Source: Methylomonas sp.
GTDB taxonomy: Bacteria > Pseudomonadota > Gammaproteobacteria > Methylococcales > Methylomonadaceae
Direction: 5' to 3'
Length of the DNA: 64,000 nucleotides
Assembly: GCF_023228165.1 (NCBI RefSeq)
Contig: NZ_JALOBS010000013.1
Coordinates: 62,001 to 126,000 of the forward strand
Shown here piece by piece: positions 8,761-17,229 of the stretch. Numbering within the stretch: the first letter of the stretch is position 1; every line of letters begins with the position of its first letter. The notes under the pieces are model-generated. The model had not been told where the DNA came from. It did not search any database and saw only the letters and a program-made list of their open reading frames with translations. A program made the position numbers and the translations under genes.

Positions 8761-10238
8761 AAAACTCCGCTGTTTGCGCCATGGATCAGTAACCAACCGC
8801 TTCGCTGTGCCACGGCTGGTAAAATATCAGCTGAAAAAGGAATCAGCAGGGCGAATGAATCTTGCCTGCTCTGCTTGGCAAACATCTCGACTATTTTGGC
8901 ATACTCAGCCTTTGCTGTTGCCGAGCTCAGACGCCATGCGTGTCCAGGCTGGAGCGATGGGAGTATATAGATGCTTCCCCGCCATCTGAAGAGGCCTTGT
9001 TTTGTCAACTGCGGCCCGCTATTGACGACAACCGGCATACCGTTTTCAATTGCCAGACTTAGCGGCGCGTCAACGGACAAACCTGACTGCCAGTGATACG
9101 TGTTTTGTGATAGTAAGCCATACTCAACGGGAAACTCGAGGCTACCGTTTTCAGTCATTAGCATTTGTCCATCGACAGCCGTGTTGGCAGCGTAAACAGC
9201 CTCAATGGGCAGCTCGATTCGCTCCCGCCAAAACCCCGTGCCTTGTAATGTCAATCGCGCGCTGTACCATGCGGATGACTGCCCAGCGCCCATCTCCAAC
9301 CAACTGCTTAAAACCTTATCCGGCTGTCGATGCCCCCAGACCAGCAATGCAATCCCAGCGCTGATCAGCGGAAGGATGAATAAGGTGCGCTGCCGACTAG
9401 CTACACCAACAGCAATAAACCCGATCAGTAAATAGCCTAAACAAAAGATAACCAACAACGTATAGAGTTGATCAATTTTCGATCGGGGTCTGGTGTCCAG
9501 TAATTCTGTAAATACTGGCAGCGCAGATGGCTTTTCCAGCATAGCCCGCTGCGCGGCGAGTTGATCGGCAGAAAAAACATTGACGAGAAAATTGCCTTGG
9601 CAACCCGATAATTGTTTGAGTCGTTTGAAAATTGGGTCGGGAAATGCCAACGCAATCATGCTACCGCACTGCATTAGAAAGCGCGAAAGGGCCTTAATTT
9701 GTCGGTCTTCCAATGTTTGCAGAGCAGAAAAATGCATCACCACGGCATGTACGGACGCATAACTGGTACCAAAGCGCGGCAAGGCTTGCGCGCTTATTGA
9801 GGTAAACACATCGTGATCGGAAACGCGCAGTTGCTGAATAAGCGCTTGGCGCCCATCGGCAGTTACGCCATCGGTAACCATGACGATTTGTGGCTTGTCG
9901 ATCGCGCTGAATGTCATGCTTCTTTCTACCGCGACAGCGGATTCGCCACGTTTGTAGGCTTTAAGCGCGATCGAACCGGACGAATCCGGGCGCAACGGCA
10001 ACCATATTGACTTGGGCGTATCCATCAAAAGATGCACGTTTGCCGATAACGAGCCGGTGGAAATAACATAATCGCCGTCTTGCGCAGCGATTAGCCGCAC
10101 TTCGACCTCGGTTGCTTTTCCAACGTTGTAACGACTATTCCAAACCGGAAACGTGTCGATTTTCGGCGCTATGTCGGCCTCCGCGCTACTGAGGTAAATC
10201 CATGCCAAAACCCATGAGTACAATCGGCGCTGGATCAT
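8757..10238 (-). CDS. Exported membrane protein, unknown, first gene after the toroid gene
   Basis: 493 residues with an N-terminal hydrophobic segment (signal peptide or anchor). A beta-rich domain (about 20-110) is followed by a Rossmann-like segment (IVMVTDGVTADGRQALI, then a HFSALQTL stretch) resembling the glutamine-amidotransferase-like part of VWA operon proteins. A pair of hydrophobic helices lies at about 255-305 (LYTLLVIFCLGYLLIGFIAV, LFILPLISAGIALLVW). A C-terminal beta-rich domain ends the protein. It follows the toroid gene by 21 bp and overlaps the next gene by ATGA. I do not recognise the family; a periplasmic sensing or scaffold role is only inference. Confidence 0.72.
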   Translation of the reverse strand: MIQRRLYSWVLAWIYLSSAEADIAPKIDTFPVWNSRYNVGKATEVEVRLIAAQDGDYVISTGSLSANVHLLMDTPKSIWLPLRPDSSGSIALKAYKRGESAVAVERSMTFSAIDKPQIVMVTDGVTADGRQALIQQLRVSDHDVFTSISAQALPRFGTSYASVHAVVMHFSALQTLEDRQIKALSRFLMQCGSMIALAFPDPIFKRLKQLSGCQGNFLVNVFSADQLAAQRAMLEKPSALPVFTELLDTRPRSKIDQLYTLLVIFCLGYLLIGFIAVGVASRQRTLFILPLISAGIALLVWGHRQPDKVLSSWLEMGAGQSSAWYSARLTLQGTGFWRERIELPIEAVYAANTAVDGQMLMTENGSLEFPVEYGLLSQNTYHWQSGLSVDAPLSLAIENGMPVVVNSGPQLTKQGLFRWRGSIYILPSLQPGHAWRLSSATAKAEYAKIVEMFAKQSRQDSFALLIPFSADILPAVAQRSGWLLIHGANSGVL

Positions 10239-10259
10239 TGTTTAATTGCGCATCTTCAA

Positions 10260-11342
10260 TTAGGGGCTTTCATTGGTAGCATAATTCAACCCGATTATGC
10301 TCCAGGCAGTAACCAGGTTTTTGTCGCCTTCCCACCATCTAGCAACTTCATTGACCCATGAACGATCTGCTGCTTGTATACTGAGCAGCTTTCCGACTAA
10401 ATCGTTGCGCCAGTTATGCACGATACCGTTGCCATCCGTTATTTCAGGCTCGCCATAGGCAAACATGCTCTTGGCAAAAGCATTGTAATAATAAAACAGC
10501 CCTTGATCCTTTAATGCTCCGGGGTTGTGTTCCAGAGTGTAATTCTGTTTGATCCAGCTATAGGCCGCCGTTACCCTTGGGTCGTCTTTATCAAGACCGG
10601 CAAATAACAAGCTGACCAAGCCGGCATGCGTCATACCGCCATAAGAATTGGTTTCACCGTTTGGACTGTAGCCCGGCATATAAGTAAAACCGCCATCATT
10701 TTTTGCCCAGGCCTGGTCATTGGTCTCACTGTTATTTTGGCTGCGACTGATGAATTTCAAGGCTCGCTGCCAAACGGGGTCGTTGGAATCAACTTCGGTT
10801 TTCTTCAGAGCCTCCAAGGCAACATATTGGTTCGACATATCCGGACGTTCATCACCGCCATAGCCTATGCCTCCATAGTATTGATGATCCGGCGAATAAT
10901 CCTTGCTCTCATCCAGTTGTATGCCTTTGATAAATTTCTGCCCATTGCCAATGACCTCGGCATAGGCTGGATTATTAGTGGCTTTCAACGCGGTAATGGC
11001 GACCGCCGTGTTGTAACTGACATTCTGAATGCTCTCGCTGATAGCACCATTCGGCTTTACCTGACTGAGGATAAATTTGATCGATTTGGTGATAAACGGA
11101 CCATCCTCTTCTTTATATTGCCTATGGCTTTCCAGAAATGCCCGCAAGGCAAGTCCCGTCACGCCGACCGAGTTCGACCACGAGCCGTTTTCCGCTTGAT
11201 GTTCGCGCAAATAGTGAAGTCCTAAATCAACGGCCTGATTGGACTTGCCTTTCAGTTCTGGATCCATTGCCGGACCGGCAACCGCACCATACGAAATAGC
11301 GACGGAAATGAAGAAAGCGGAGACAGACTTATATAATTTCAT
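10260..11342 (-). CDS. Secreted prenyltransferase/squalene-oxidase-repeat (alpha/alpha toroid) protein
   Basis: 360 residues with a clear signal peptide (MKLYKSVSAFFISVAISYGAVAG) and a good ribosome site (AGGAG) before the ATG at 11342. The mature part has repeated QW-like blocks: HQAENGSWSNSVGVTGLALRA, QVKPNGAISES, RSQNNSETNDQAWAKNDGGF, and IQAADRSWVNE. These are typical of the alpha/alpha toroid fold shared by squalene-hopene cyclases and protein prenyltransferases. No DXDD cyclase acid motif or prenyltransferase zinc site is evident, and the protein is exported, so it is probably not a terpene cyclase. Related secreted proteins often sit beside MoxR/VWA genes. It heads the MoxR/VWA run and has a plus-strand paralogue-like protein at 17230-18900. 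Confidence 0.85.
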   Translation of the reverse strand: MKLYKSVSAFFISVAISYGAVAGPAMDPELKGKSNQAVDLGLHYLREHQAENGSWSNSVGVTGLALRAFLESHRQYKEEDGPFITKSIKFILSQVKPNGAISESIQNVSYNTAVAITALKATNNPAYAEVIGNGQKFIKGIQLDESKDYSPDHQYYGGIGYGGDERPDMSNQYVALEALKKTEVDSNDPVWQRALKFISRSQNNSETNDQAWAKNDGGFTYMPGYSPNGETNSYGGMTHAGLVSLLFAGLDKDDPRVTAAYSWIKQNYTLEHNPGALKDQGLFYYYNAFAKSMFAYGEPEITDGNGIVHNWRNDLVGKLLSIQAADRSWVNEVARWWEGDKNLVTAWSIIGLNYATNESP

Positions 11343-11422
11343 TGACGTTTACTCCTGAATTAATAAAAGGACGCATTTAAAGTTTAAACAAAATCACGAT
11401 ACGATGATTGGCGCCAAAAAAT

Positions 11423-12115
11423 TTATAGGCCTTTGCCGAGCTTTGGATTCACCAATGTAATAAGCGAGACGATCAACAAACCTATACTATAGTAACGGGC
11501 ATCGGGATAGTCATAGCGCAGGGCTCCATAGGGTAGATGCTGATAAAACCACTGCTGCCGCAGATAATCATAATCCAACATGGCCGCAAGATAACTTAGC
11601 GGACTGCTCCAAAGCATGATGTTTAATCGGGCTGGAGTCACTATAGCCGTTTCCACCCACGGCGCCACCCACAACGGCAGGGTAAATAACAAAACGAATA
11701 TCCATATGCCGCATAAAGGTAGCATACCCTTACGAGTGGATAGTGCCGATAGGCTGATGACGACGCCGTGCAGAAACAGACTGAGCAGAAAAATGGCAAT
11801 AGTGGCGTTTAACGCCGTGGCCGTAAATACGCTGTTATCATCAACGTAAATCGCTATGGTCAAATATGCCAATGCCAGCATAAAACTCCAGAACAACGCT
11901 TGTATCCGGCTTGGTTGCAATTGCCAACCTGGATAGAGTAAATAGCCGAGGCCGATAACGATAATCGTCCGTAACATTAAATCGGCTTTTAATGAAACCG
12001 GCCCAGCGCTATCAATGCACATGGAAGGCGCCCAAAACCCCGCCAAAACGATTAAAAACCAGGCCAACAAAAAAGCCAAAACTTGATTCCGGGCGCTTGG
12101 CGCAGGGTTTGTCAT
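11423..12115 (-). CDS. Polytopic membrane protein, unknown
   Basis: 230 residues with about six to seven hydrophobic segments (AFLLAWFLIVLAGFW, TIIVIGLGYLLYP, LFWSFMLALAYLTIAIYV, ATIAIFLLSLFLHGVVISL, LCGIWIFVLLFTLPLWVAPWV, a less clear one near LWSSPLSYLAAM, and YSIGLLIVSLITLV). The conserved-looking polar stretches (DYDYLRQQWFYQHLPYGALRYDYPDARYY) hint at a substrate-facing loop. No known family is recognised. The start overlaps the stop of the inositol-phosphate synthase gene (ATGA, 12112-12115), so the two products are probably made together. Confidence 0.75.
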   Translation of the reverse strand: MTNPAPSARNQVLAFLLAWFLIVLAGFWAPSMCIDSAGPVSLKADLMLRTIIVIGLGYLLYPGWQLQPSRIQALFWSFMLALAYLTIAIYVDDNSVFTATALNATIAIFLLSLFLHGVVISLSALSTRKGMLPLCGIWIFVLLFTLPLWVAPWVETAIVTPARLNIMLWSSPLSYLAAMLDYDYLRQQWFYQHLPYGALRYDYPDARYYSIGLLIVSLITLVNPKLGKGL

Positions 12116-13311
12116 TGGCTTTGCGTTAGGTGTTTGGCCGCATAATCGATTAGCATTTCATACTGCTTATGGAAATTGTGCTCTCCAACACCGATCGGGT
12201 TTTTAAAAAAACACGCCAAGTGATGCATAGGACCATGCTCCCCTTGCCGATGAGCAAACTCCATCAACCTGACCATATCCAGTACCAACGGCGCGGCCAG
12301 AATCGAGTCGCACCCCTGCCAAGTAAATTGCATCGTCATCGGTACATCTAAGAAACCTTTGAAATGAATCAAATCCCATGCTGTTTTCCAATCGCCTAAG
12401 GACGGCACATAATTGATATCGACACCGGCATGGACAGGGTAGCCCAGAATTTGCGGCAATGCCGCCGCCTTATTTTGAATTTTATTCTTACAGTTTTCCG
12501 GCTCGCTCAGGGTTTTACCATCGCCATTACCCAATAAGTTAGTACCTTCCCAACTCATCACTTTTAAATGACGGGCCGCAAACATAGGCGCCAAGGCAGT
12601 CTTAACCAAGGTCTCGCCGGTTTTACCGTCATTACCGTAAAAAGGCACGCCATTTTCCACCGCCAATACTTGCAACGCGCCAATTGAGGCACCCACATTA
12701 GGCGTAAAGTTTAAATAAGAATAATTTTCCATGAAAGCGGCATATGCGTAAAGCATACTAGGTGAAACCTGATCTTTGCGATCCCTGTCAATCAACTTTA
12801 CAAATTCATCAATATTTTCGTGGGCGGCAGTTAACGGTATAAACGTTTCAGCAGAAGCAATGTTGACCACTACAATATGGTCAAGATTATGCTTGGAGGC
12901 AAATACCTTGAGCAAGTGTCTAAATTTATTACACAATTCGACAAGCGACGGCAAGTACTCTCCAGGTTGAGTAAACTCCCAATTTAATTCAGGGAGCACT
13001 TCTATATCTTGGCCGATTTTTTCCAGCTGTTGTTCTATCTGCTTTAGCAAGGGATACGAGAAGGTCCTTGATCGATCGCAGACCGCTTCCGCTTGCTCCT
13101 TGACTGTGCTAGAAAAAATGTCGTGTCCGCCTATAATCAGCTCGTCAAGTGCACAGATATTTAACAAATTCATAGGCGACATTTCGGTCGCAAGCCCGGC
13201 ACTAGATGCCAGCCCTTCTTGTATGGCTATTTTGCCCGTAATCAAGGTTGTTGCAATATCGCCGTAGGCACCAATAAGCCAAACGCCTGCCCTAGAAGGA
13301 TTTAATTTCAT
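12112..13311 (-). CDS. Myo-inositol-1-phosphate synthase family protein
   Basis: 399 residues from the ATG at 13311 (MKLNPSRAGVWLIGAYGDIATT across the first 22 residues). The frame is open 30 codons upstream, but that extension is Arg/Leu-rich and unconserved-looking. Family signatures are the dinucleotide motif GAYGDIAT, the central NVGASIGALQVLAVENG (about 210-226), GNDGKTGETLVKTALAP (about 228-244) and SWEGTNLLGNGDG. The enzyme uses NAD to convert glucose-6-phosphate to inositol-3-phosphate. Free inositol is not a common gammaproteobacterial metabolite, so a specialised product is likely. A membrane-protein gene overlaps its stop. Confidence 0.88.
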   Translation of the reverse strand: MKLNPSRAGVWLIGAYGDIATTLITGKIAIQEGLASSAGLATEMSPMNLLNICALDELIIGGHDIFSSTVKEQAEAVCDRSRTFSYPLLKQIEQQLEKIGQDIEVLPELNWEFTQPGEYLPSLVELCNKFRHLLKVFASKHNLDHIVVVNIASAETFIPLTAAHENIDEFVKLIDRDRKDQVSPSMLYAYAAFMENYSYLNFTPNVGASIGALQVLAVENGVPFYGNDGKTGETLVKTALAPMFAARHLKVMSWEGTNLLGNGDGKTLSEPENCKNKIQNKAAALPQILGYPVHAGVDINYVPSLGDWKTAWDLIHFKGFLDVPMTMQFTWQGCDSILAAPLVLDMVRLMEFAHRQGEHGPMHHLACFFKNPIGVGEHNFHKQYEMLIDYAAKHLTQSQ

Positions 13312-13603
13312 ACCTTTATAATATTGATGATGAAGAAATTGTGTAACTACATTACAGCGTAGTAATAGCTGTCGAAAACCAGGTAAACGAAAAACGAACA
13401 TTCAGCCGTTCCCGCAACATAATAACAGGAACTCAAAAAACAAAGGCATGCGAATTTATTGCAATACAATTAATTGTAGCGGCTCAGGCTTAACCTAATA
13501 TCACCATTTAAACCGGAGGGTTACTAGCAAGATAGATGTAGCGAATTTTTATCGAATCCAAGGATAAGCATTAGAGTTTAGGCAAAATATCGTCCGGGTT
13601 TTT
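13312..13603 (-). other. Intergenic gap between lipoprotein gene and inositol-phosphate synthase gene
   Basis: About 290 bp without a credible gene; base composition is AT-rich near 13540-13610. A weak inverted repeat of an 8-base arm (GCAAAATA / TATTTTGC) lies just after the lipoprotein stop. It could mark the end of the radical SAM-methyltransferase-lipoprotein transcript, and the remainder probably holds the promoter of the inositol-phosphate synthase gene. No promoter could be assigned with confidence. Confidence 0.3.
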
Positions 13604-14317
13604 TTAATTATTTTGCGTATTGCCGACATATTCGAAAATTGCCGTCACCGGCATATCTACAGCAGGCATTAAAGCCTGGTTAAGTTTTAACCCCCCATAA
13701 CTGGATGAGCCAAACCCGTGTCCATGCTCGATAATGCTTGCCGGATCATGAACAAAACCCACCAACGTGCCTCCGTCTATATCCGCCAAATACCCCGACG
13801 AAACAAATGTTGACCCGGTGTACACCCAATCACCCTTAACTAAGCTTTTATCGCCTATTAAAAAAAATTCCGATGCCTCGTGCTCTTCATGAGTTCCATT
13901 CTTTTCCCAGGCTAAAGTAATTTGCACGGCGTCACCCTCAATGACAGAAGGATCGAAGTGAGCCCGTGGAGGCGCCCCCTTATGCGCATCCAATCCAATC
14001 AGAATGCAAGCCAAATTAAACTCATATACGTTAACGTCGAACTCAAGCAAACTCTCGTAGCCTCGGCGTCCATTTTTGGCAACGGCCAAAAACTCTATCG
14101 GCGGCCCTACTCGCAAAAATTTACCCTGCACCTCAAAACGTCTGGATCGCGTGTCGACCAATATATTGCCGATTTTGAAATGCCCCTGATCCAATTTAAC
14201 GATGGTAACTTTATTTCCATTGAGCTCTATCACTTCCTCAGTAGGTCGAATCGGTTGTTCGCTACAGCCAAGCAGGAGGAAGGCTAAAACTAAAACCCAT
14301 GTAAACTTCATTTTCAT
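13604..14317 (-). CDS. Lipoprotein, unknown
   Basis: 237 residues. The N-terminus has a lipobox (FLLLGCSEQP), with Cys at about residue 18, so the mature protein should be lipid-anchored. The body is beta-rich without membrane helices. I recognise no domain; LACILIGLDAHKGAPPRAHF and GSSSYGGLKLNQAL are the most distinctive stretches. The start overlaps the stop of the methyltransferase gene (ATGA, 14314-14317), placing it in the same transcript as the radical SAM enzyme. It might hold or present the product at the membrane; that is inference only. Confidence 0.8.
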   Translation of the reverse strand: MKMKFTWVLVLAFLLLGCSEQPIRPTEEVIELNGNKVTIVKLDQGHFKIGNILVDTRSRRFEVQGKFLRVGPPIEFLAVAKNGRRGYESLLEFDVNVYEFNLACILIGLDAHKGAPPRAHFDPSVIEGDAVQITLAWEKNGTHEEHEASEFFLIGDKSLVKGDWVYTGSTFVSSGYLADIDGGTLVGFVHDPASIIEHGHGFGSSSYGGLKLNQALMPAVDMPVTAIFEYVGNTQNN

Positions 14318-15324
14318 TGCTTATATCCCGCAATCAGTCGATGCGGCATAGGAGGCGGGAATTTTTTTATTTCCAAACCCGTGAATCCGGCGTCGGCCAT
14401 CCATTTCATGACATCGGCATCCGCGTGGATACCGCCATTTTCAGCGGTAAGCGCCATATTCACAGCAAACAATGTCGCGAACACAGGACTGCAGCACCCC
14501 ATATCGGCAAAAACATCACTGATAATCAGCATGCCGCCACTGTTTAGGCTATCAGCAGCTTTATTGATCAATTTCCGACAATCCTGTTCGCTTTCTCGAT
14601 GAAAGACGCCGGAAATTAAAACCACATCGTTGTCTTCTGGAAATTCGGTGGTGTGATAATCACCAGGCAGAGTTGAAACCTGATGCTGCTTGCCCATGGA
14701 ACTAATGATATCGTTCGCATGAGCAACAATCCCCGGCAAATCAAGCACTTTGCTTTTCAGCTCGGGATAGCGCCCGGCAAACATACAAGAATAGGTGCTT
14801 GGACCTCCACCTACATCCAACAATTGTCGACGATCACCCAAGTCAACTAAATTGACCAGCGCACTGGCGGTGCCCATTGCTCGATTATGCATCCCATAAA
14901 CAAAATGCCGGGTTTTTTCAACATCGCTGCCGAGATATTCCGCAGGCGGCAGCATAGGCTTATCTTCTCGCAAGCATTGCTCTAACTTGCCCCAGGTTTC
15001 GTAGAGATCGTCACTGTAGCTGATTGCATTACCCATGAATGCGGGAGATCCTGGAACAAGAAAGAACTCAGTCGACGGCGCATTCTTATAGTATTCCCGA
15101 TCTTTCTCCAATATGCCTAGCGCCACACAGGCATTTAATAGCAACGCAGTAGGTCTGGGCTTCGTATTCAACGCTATCGCTATTTGTTCGCTTGTCTTCG
15201 CCGTCTTTGCTAACAGTGAAAATAAACCTATACGATGGGCCGTTAAAAAGATCTGCGAATTCCAATAGGCTGTCGCCAAGCTCATGATGGCGCTCGGGTC
15301 TTGAAATGTAGCGTTGTTATTCAA
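14314..15324 (-). CDS. O-methyltransferase-like SAM-dependent methyltransferase
   Basis: 336 residues. The N-terminal winged-helix dimerisation domain (residues about 10-95) and the C-terminal Rossmann domain with LLDVGGGPSTYS (SAM motif I) match the hydroxyindole/caffeate-type O-methyltransferase (HIOMT) family. Motif II is KVLDLPGIV. The apparent start is a TTG at 15324 preceded by GAGGAG, one base after the radical SAM stop; the first internal ATG is at about 15285. The coupling to a radical SAM enzyme suggests both modify one small molecule. Family members methylate oxygen (sometimes carbon or arsenic-like centres); the substrate cannot be read here. Confidence 0.87.
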   Translation of the reverse strand: MNNNATFQDPSAIMSLATAYWNSQIFLTAHRIGLFSLLAKTAKTSEQIAIALNTKPRPTALLLNACVALGILEKDREYYKNAPSTEFFLVPGSPAFMGNAISYSDDLYETWGKLEQCLREDKPMLPPAEYLGSDVEKTRHFVYGMHNRAMGTASALVNLVDLGDRRQLLDVGGGPSTYSCMFAGRYPELKSKVLDLPGIVAHANDIISSMGKQHQVSTLPGDYHTTEFPEDNDVVLISGVFHRESEQDCRKLINKAADSLNSGGMLIISDVFADMGCCSPVFATLFAVNMALTAENGGIHADADVMKWMADAGFTGLEIKKFPPPMPHRLIAGYKQ

Positions 15325-15325
15325 T

Positions 15326-16576
15326 TTAATGCTCCTCTATGGTGCTGTGCAAATCAATATCGCATTCCAATTGCATGTAGGCGCAACAATGACACATAAA
15401 TCCATCCCAGATAGTCATGCCATAATCGCTTCTGATTTGAGCATAACCAAGATTTAACTGTTCGAAATAGTCCCTCAAATTAGCGTATGCTGCTGGCAAA
15501 TTGTGCCCCGCAACTGGCCAAAACAATGAATAAATTGGAATGATGCCTCTTGAAATGAGGTCTTCGGCACCACGAAGGGCTTGGTTAAGCGCCTCCCGAT
15601 AAGTCAGACCGTAATCAGGACCGAGCTCAATGCCGGCAACCATGGCCGTATACACCCTACCTTTGCCAAATATTTTAACCGCATATTCCAGCGCGGCTAT
15701 CCAGCTTTTATAGCCTACAAACTTGTGTTTGCCTGGACAAACCTTGGCAAAAAGCGCCTCCGACCAAACCTCCAGGTTAAAGCAAACGGCATCCACCAAG
15801 TTTTCGTCATGTAACTGCTTGATATATCGGTCCGGCAATGCGCCCGACCCGCAAGTAACCGGAATTTTATGCTGATTAACCGATTGAACCTGCCTGGCGA
15901 GCTCCACAAAGCGCTGCCCTTCTTCGGCCCAGTCCGCCATCGAGCCGCCTACCAGATAAATATGCCTCACCTCGTCGCTATTCACCAACTCAGCAAGGGT
16001 TTCCTTCATCCGGGCATAGGTCAAATCCGGCAAGGAAGTTTGGTATATGTCCTGACCCAGTTGTTCGCTACGCGCATCCGGTGCGCCGTATGCGCAAAAA
16101 CCGCAACGCATCGACTTGCCATTTTGTTTTTCCGCCAGGAAATACTGGCAAGCAGGAGCTACATTAATCACCGCCATATCGGTATGCAAACTGATGCCGG
16201 TTTGATCCATCGCTGTTCCATCGCGGGTACGTTTTTTCATCCACGCGGGAATGGGTGTAAACCGAATGGCCTGCGCCGGAAATTTAATCTGGTCGTGACA
16301 TAGACGGTAGCCGTTGTATTTGTCGCCGTCGACAATCCATGGCGACTCGCCGTTACCCTTGACGCGACTCAATACTTCATCTTCCGTCACCAGCATGTAT
16401 GGAATTTCGGCCTTGCCTTTGCCCGTGGGGTCCGGTTCGCCGAGGGCGAAGCGATAGGGGTAAAAGTTGGGAAAAGCGCCATCAGCAGCTTCCCCTAACG
16501 CATTACTATAACGAATTCCTTCAAACATAAGATCCAGTTTGAGTGCCGCATTTTCAGGCAGTTTGGTGCTGGGCAT
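15326..16576 (-). CDS. Radical SAM enzyme with unusual cysteine spacing
   Basis: 416 residues starting at an ATG preceded by AAGGAG. The cluster motif is C-x14-C-x2-C (PAC, then RCGFCAYG), unlike the usual CxxxCxxC. The following GGS motif (IYLVGGSMADW), GSGALPD and FNLEVWSEALF fit a radical SAM barrel. The C-terminus has a second Cys-rich patch (FMCHCCAYMQLEC), which could bind an auxiliary cluster. I do not recognise the exact family. Its gene is followed directly by an O-methyltransferase and a lipoprotein gene, so it probably catalyses an early step on a small molecule or peptide. Confidence 0.85.
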   Translation of the reverse strand: MPSTKLPENAALKLDLMFEGIRYSNALGEAADGAFPNFYPYRFALGEPDPTGKGKAEIPYMLVTEDEVLSRVKGNGESPWIVDGDKYNGYRLCHDQIKFPAQAIRFTPIPAWMKKRTRDGTAMDQTGISLHTDMAVINVAPACQYFLAEKQNGKSMRCGFCAYGAPDARSEQLGQDIYQTSLPDLTYARMKETLAELVNSDEVRHIYLVGGSMADWAEEGQRFVELARQVQSVNQHKIPVTCGSGALPDRYIKQLHDENLVDAVCFNLEVWSEALFAKVCPGKHKFVGYKSWIAALEYAVKIFGKGRVYTAMVAGIELGPDYGLTYREALNQALRGAEDLISRGIIPIYSLFWPVAGHNLPAAYANLRDYFEQLNLGYAQIRSDYGMTIWDGFMCHCCAYMQLECDIDLHSTIEEH

Positions 16577-17229
16577 ATACTAGTTCTCCTTACGAAACAG
16601 CGGATTAGTTCAAAAACGTGGGTCTGGGCGATTCATTACCTGAGCTGGCCGGCGCCATTTAACAGCAAGCTGGACAACGTGCACCACCAAAATACTGTGT
16701 AATTATTATTAAACTTAAGTGTCAGTTTTTTTTACACTGGTTCCGGGCAATTAAACTACGGTACTAGGTATTTAGAAACACCATCAGCAGGACAGCATTA
16801 AAAAAATACCGCAAGCCTATTTTATCCAGAATAAGGCTATTTCGACTTGCTTGTAAAGCACCGGCGTTCGCTAAGCTAATCCGCGGATATTCCTAGTACG
16901 CGATACTTTTGGTGCAGCGTGCCGGTCATGCTTTTGTTTCCCGGAATCGTAACCGTTGATTGATTAGCAATGCAATTGTACTAATAGCCGGGTGCTTAGG
17001 AAAAAACTCGAAAAATAGCTGGCTTTCCGGGTAATTCTGGTGTCAGTATCGATCATTGAACATTTCAAGAGCAGATACCATGAAGACTGTTGGTTTTTTT
17101 TACAGTTACAAGTTTTAATATTTAAGAGCGCATGGTAACAAGTTGTTTTATATAGCCTATTATTTTGAGCATGTTTATTGCTTCCAATAAACCGAATAAT
17201 TATGTTGGAAGTTTTGGAGAGGACAACTT
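16577..17229. other. Divergent intergenic region between radical SAM gene and secreted toroid gene
   Basis: 653 bp, with no credible open frame on either strand. It must hold promoters for both divergent transcripts. Visible structure includes a 7-base inverted repeat CTTCCAA / TTGGAAG (17181-17187 and 17205-17211), just upstream of the plus-strand ribosome site, and an 8-base CCTAGTAC / GTACTAGG pair about 130 bp apart near 16760 and 16890. No sigma-70 or sigma-54 promoter could be assigned by eye. Confidence 0.4.
17181..17211. promoter_or_regulatory. Inverted repeat just upstream of the toroid/dockerin gene
   Basis: CTTCCAA and its exact complement TTGGAAG, separated by 17 bases, end about 18 bp before the ATG at 17230 and directly before the GGAGAGGA ribosome site. 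It could be an operator or a 5'-leader hairpin. No family is assigned. Confidence 0.25.

Noticed and set aside
16750..16900. CCTAGTAC/GTACTAGG inverted pair as a terminator
   Set aside because: Arms are 8 bases and about 130 bp apart with no T-run, so a hairpin is unlikely.
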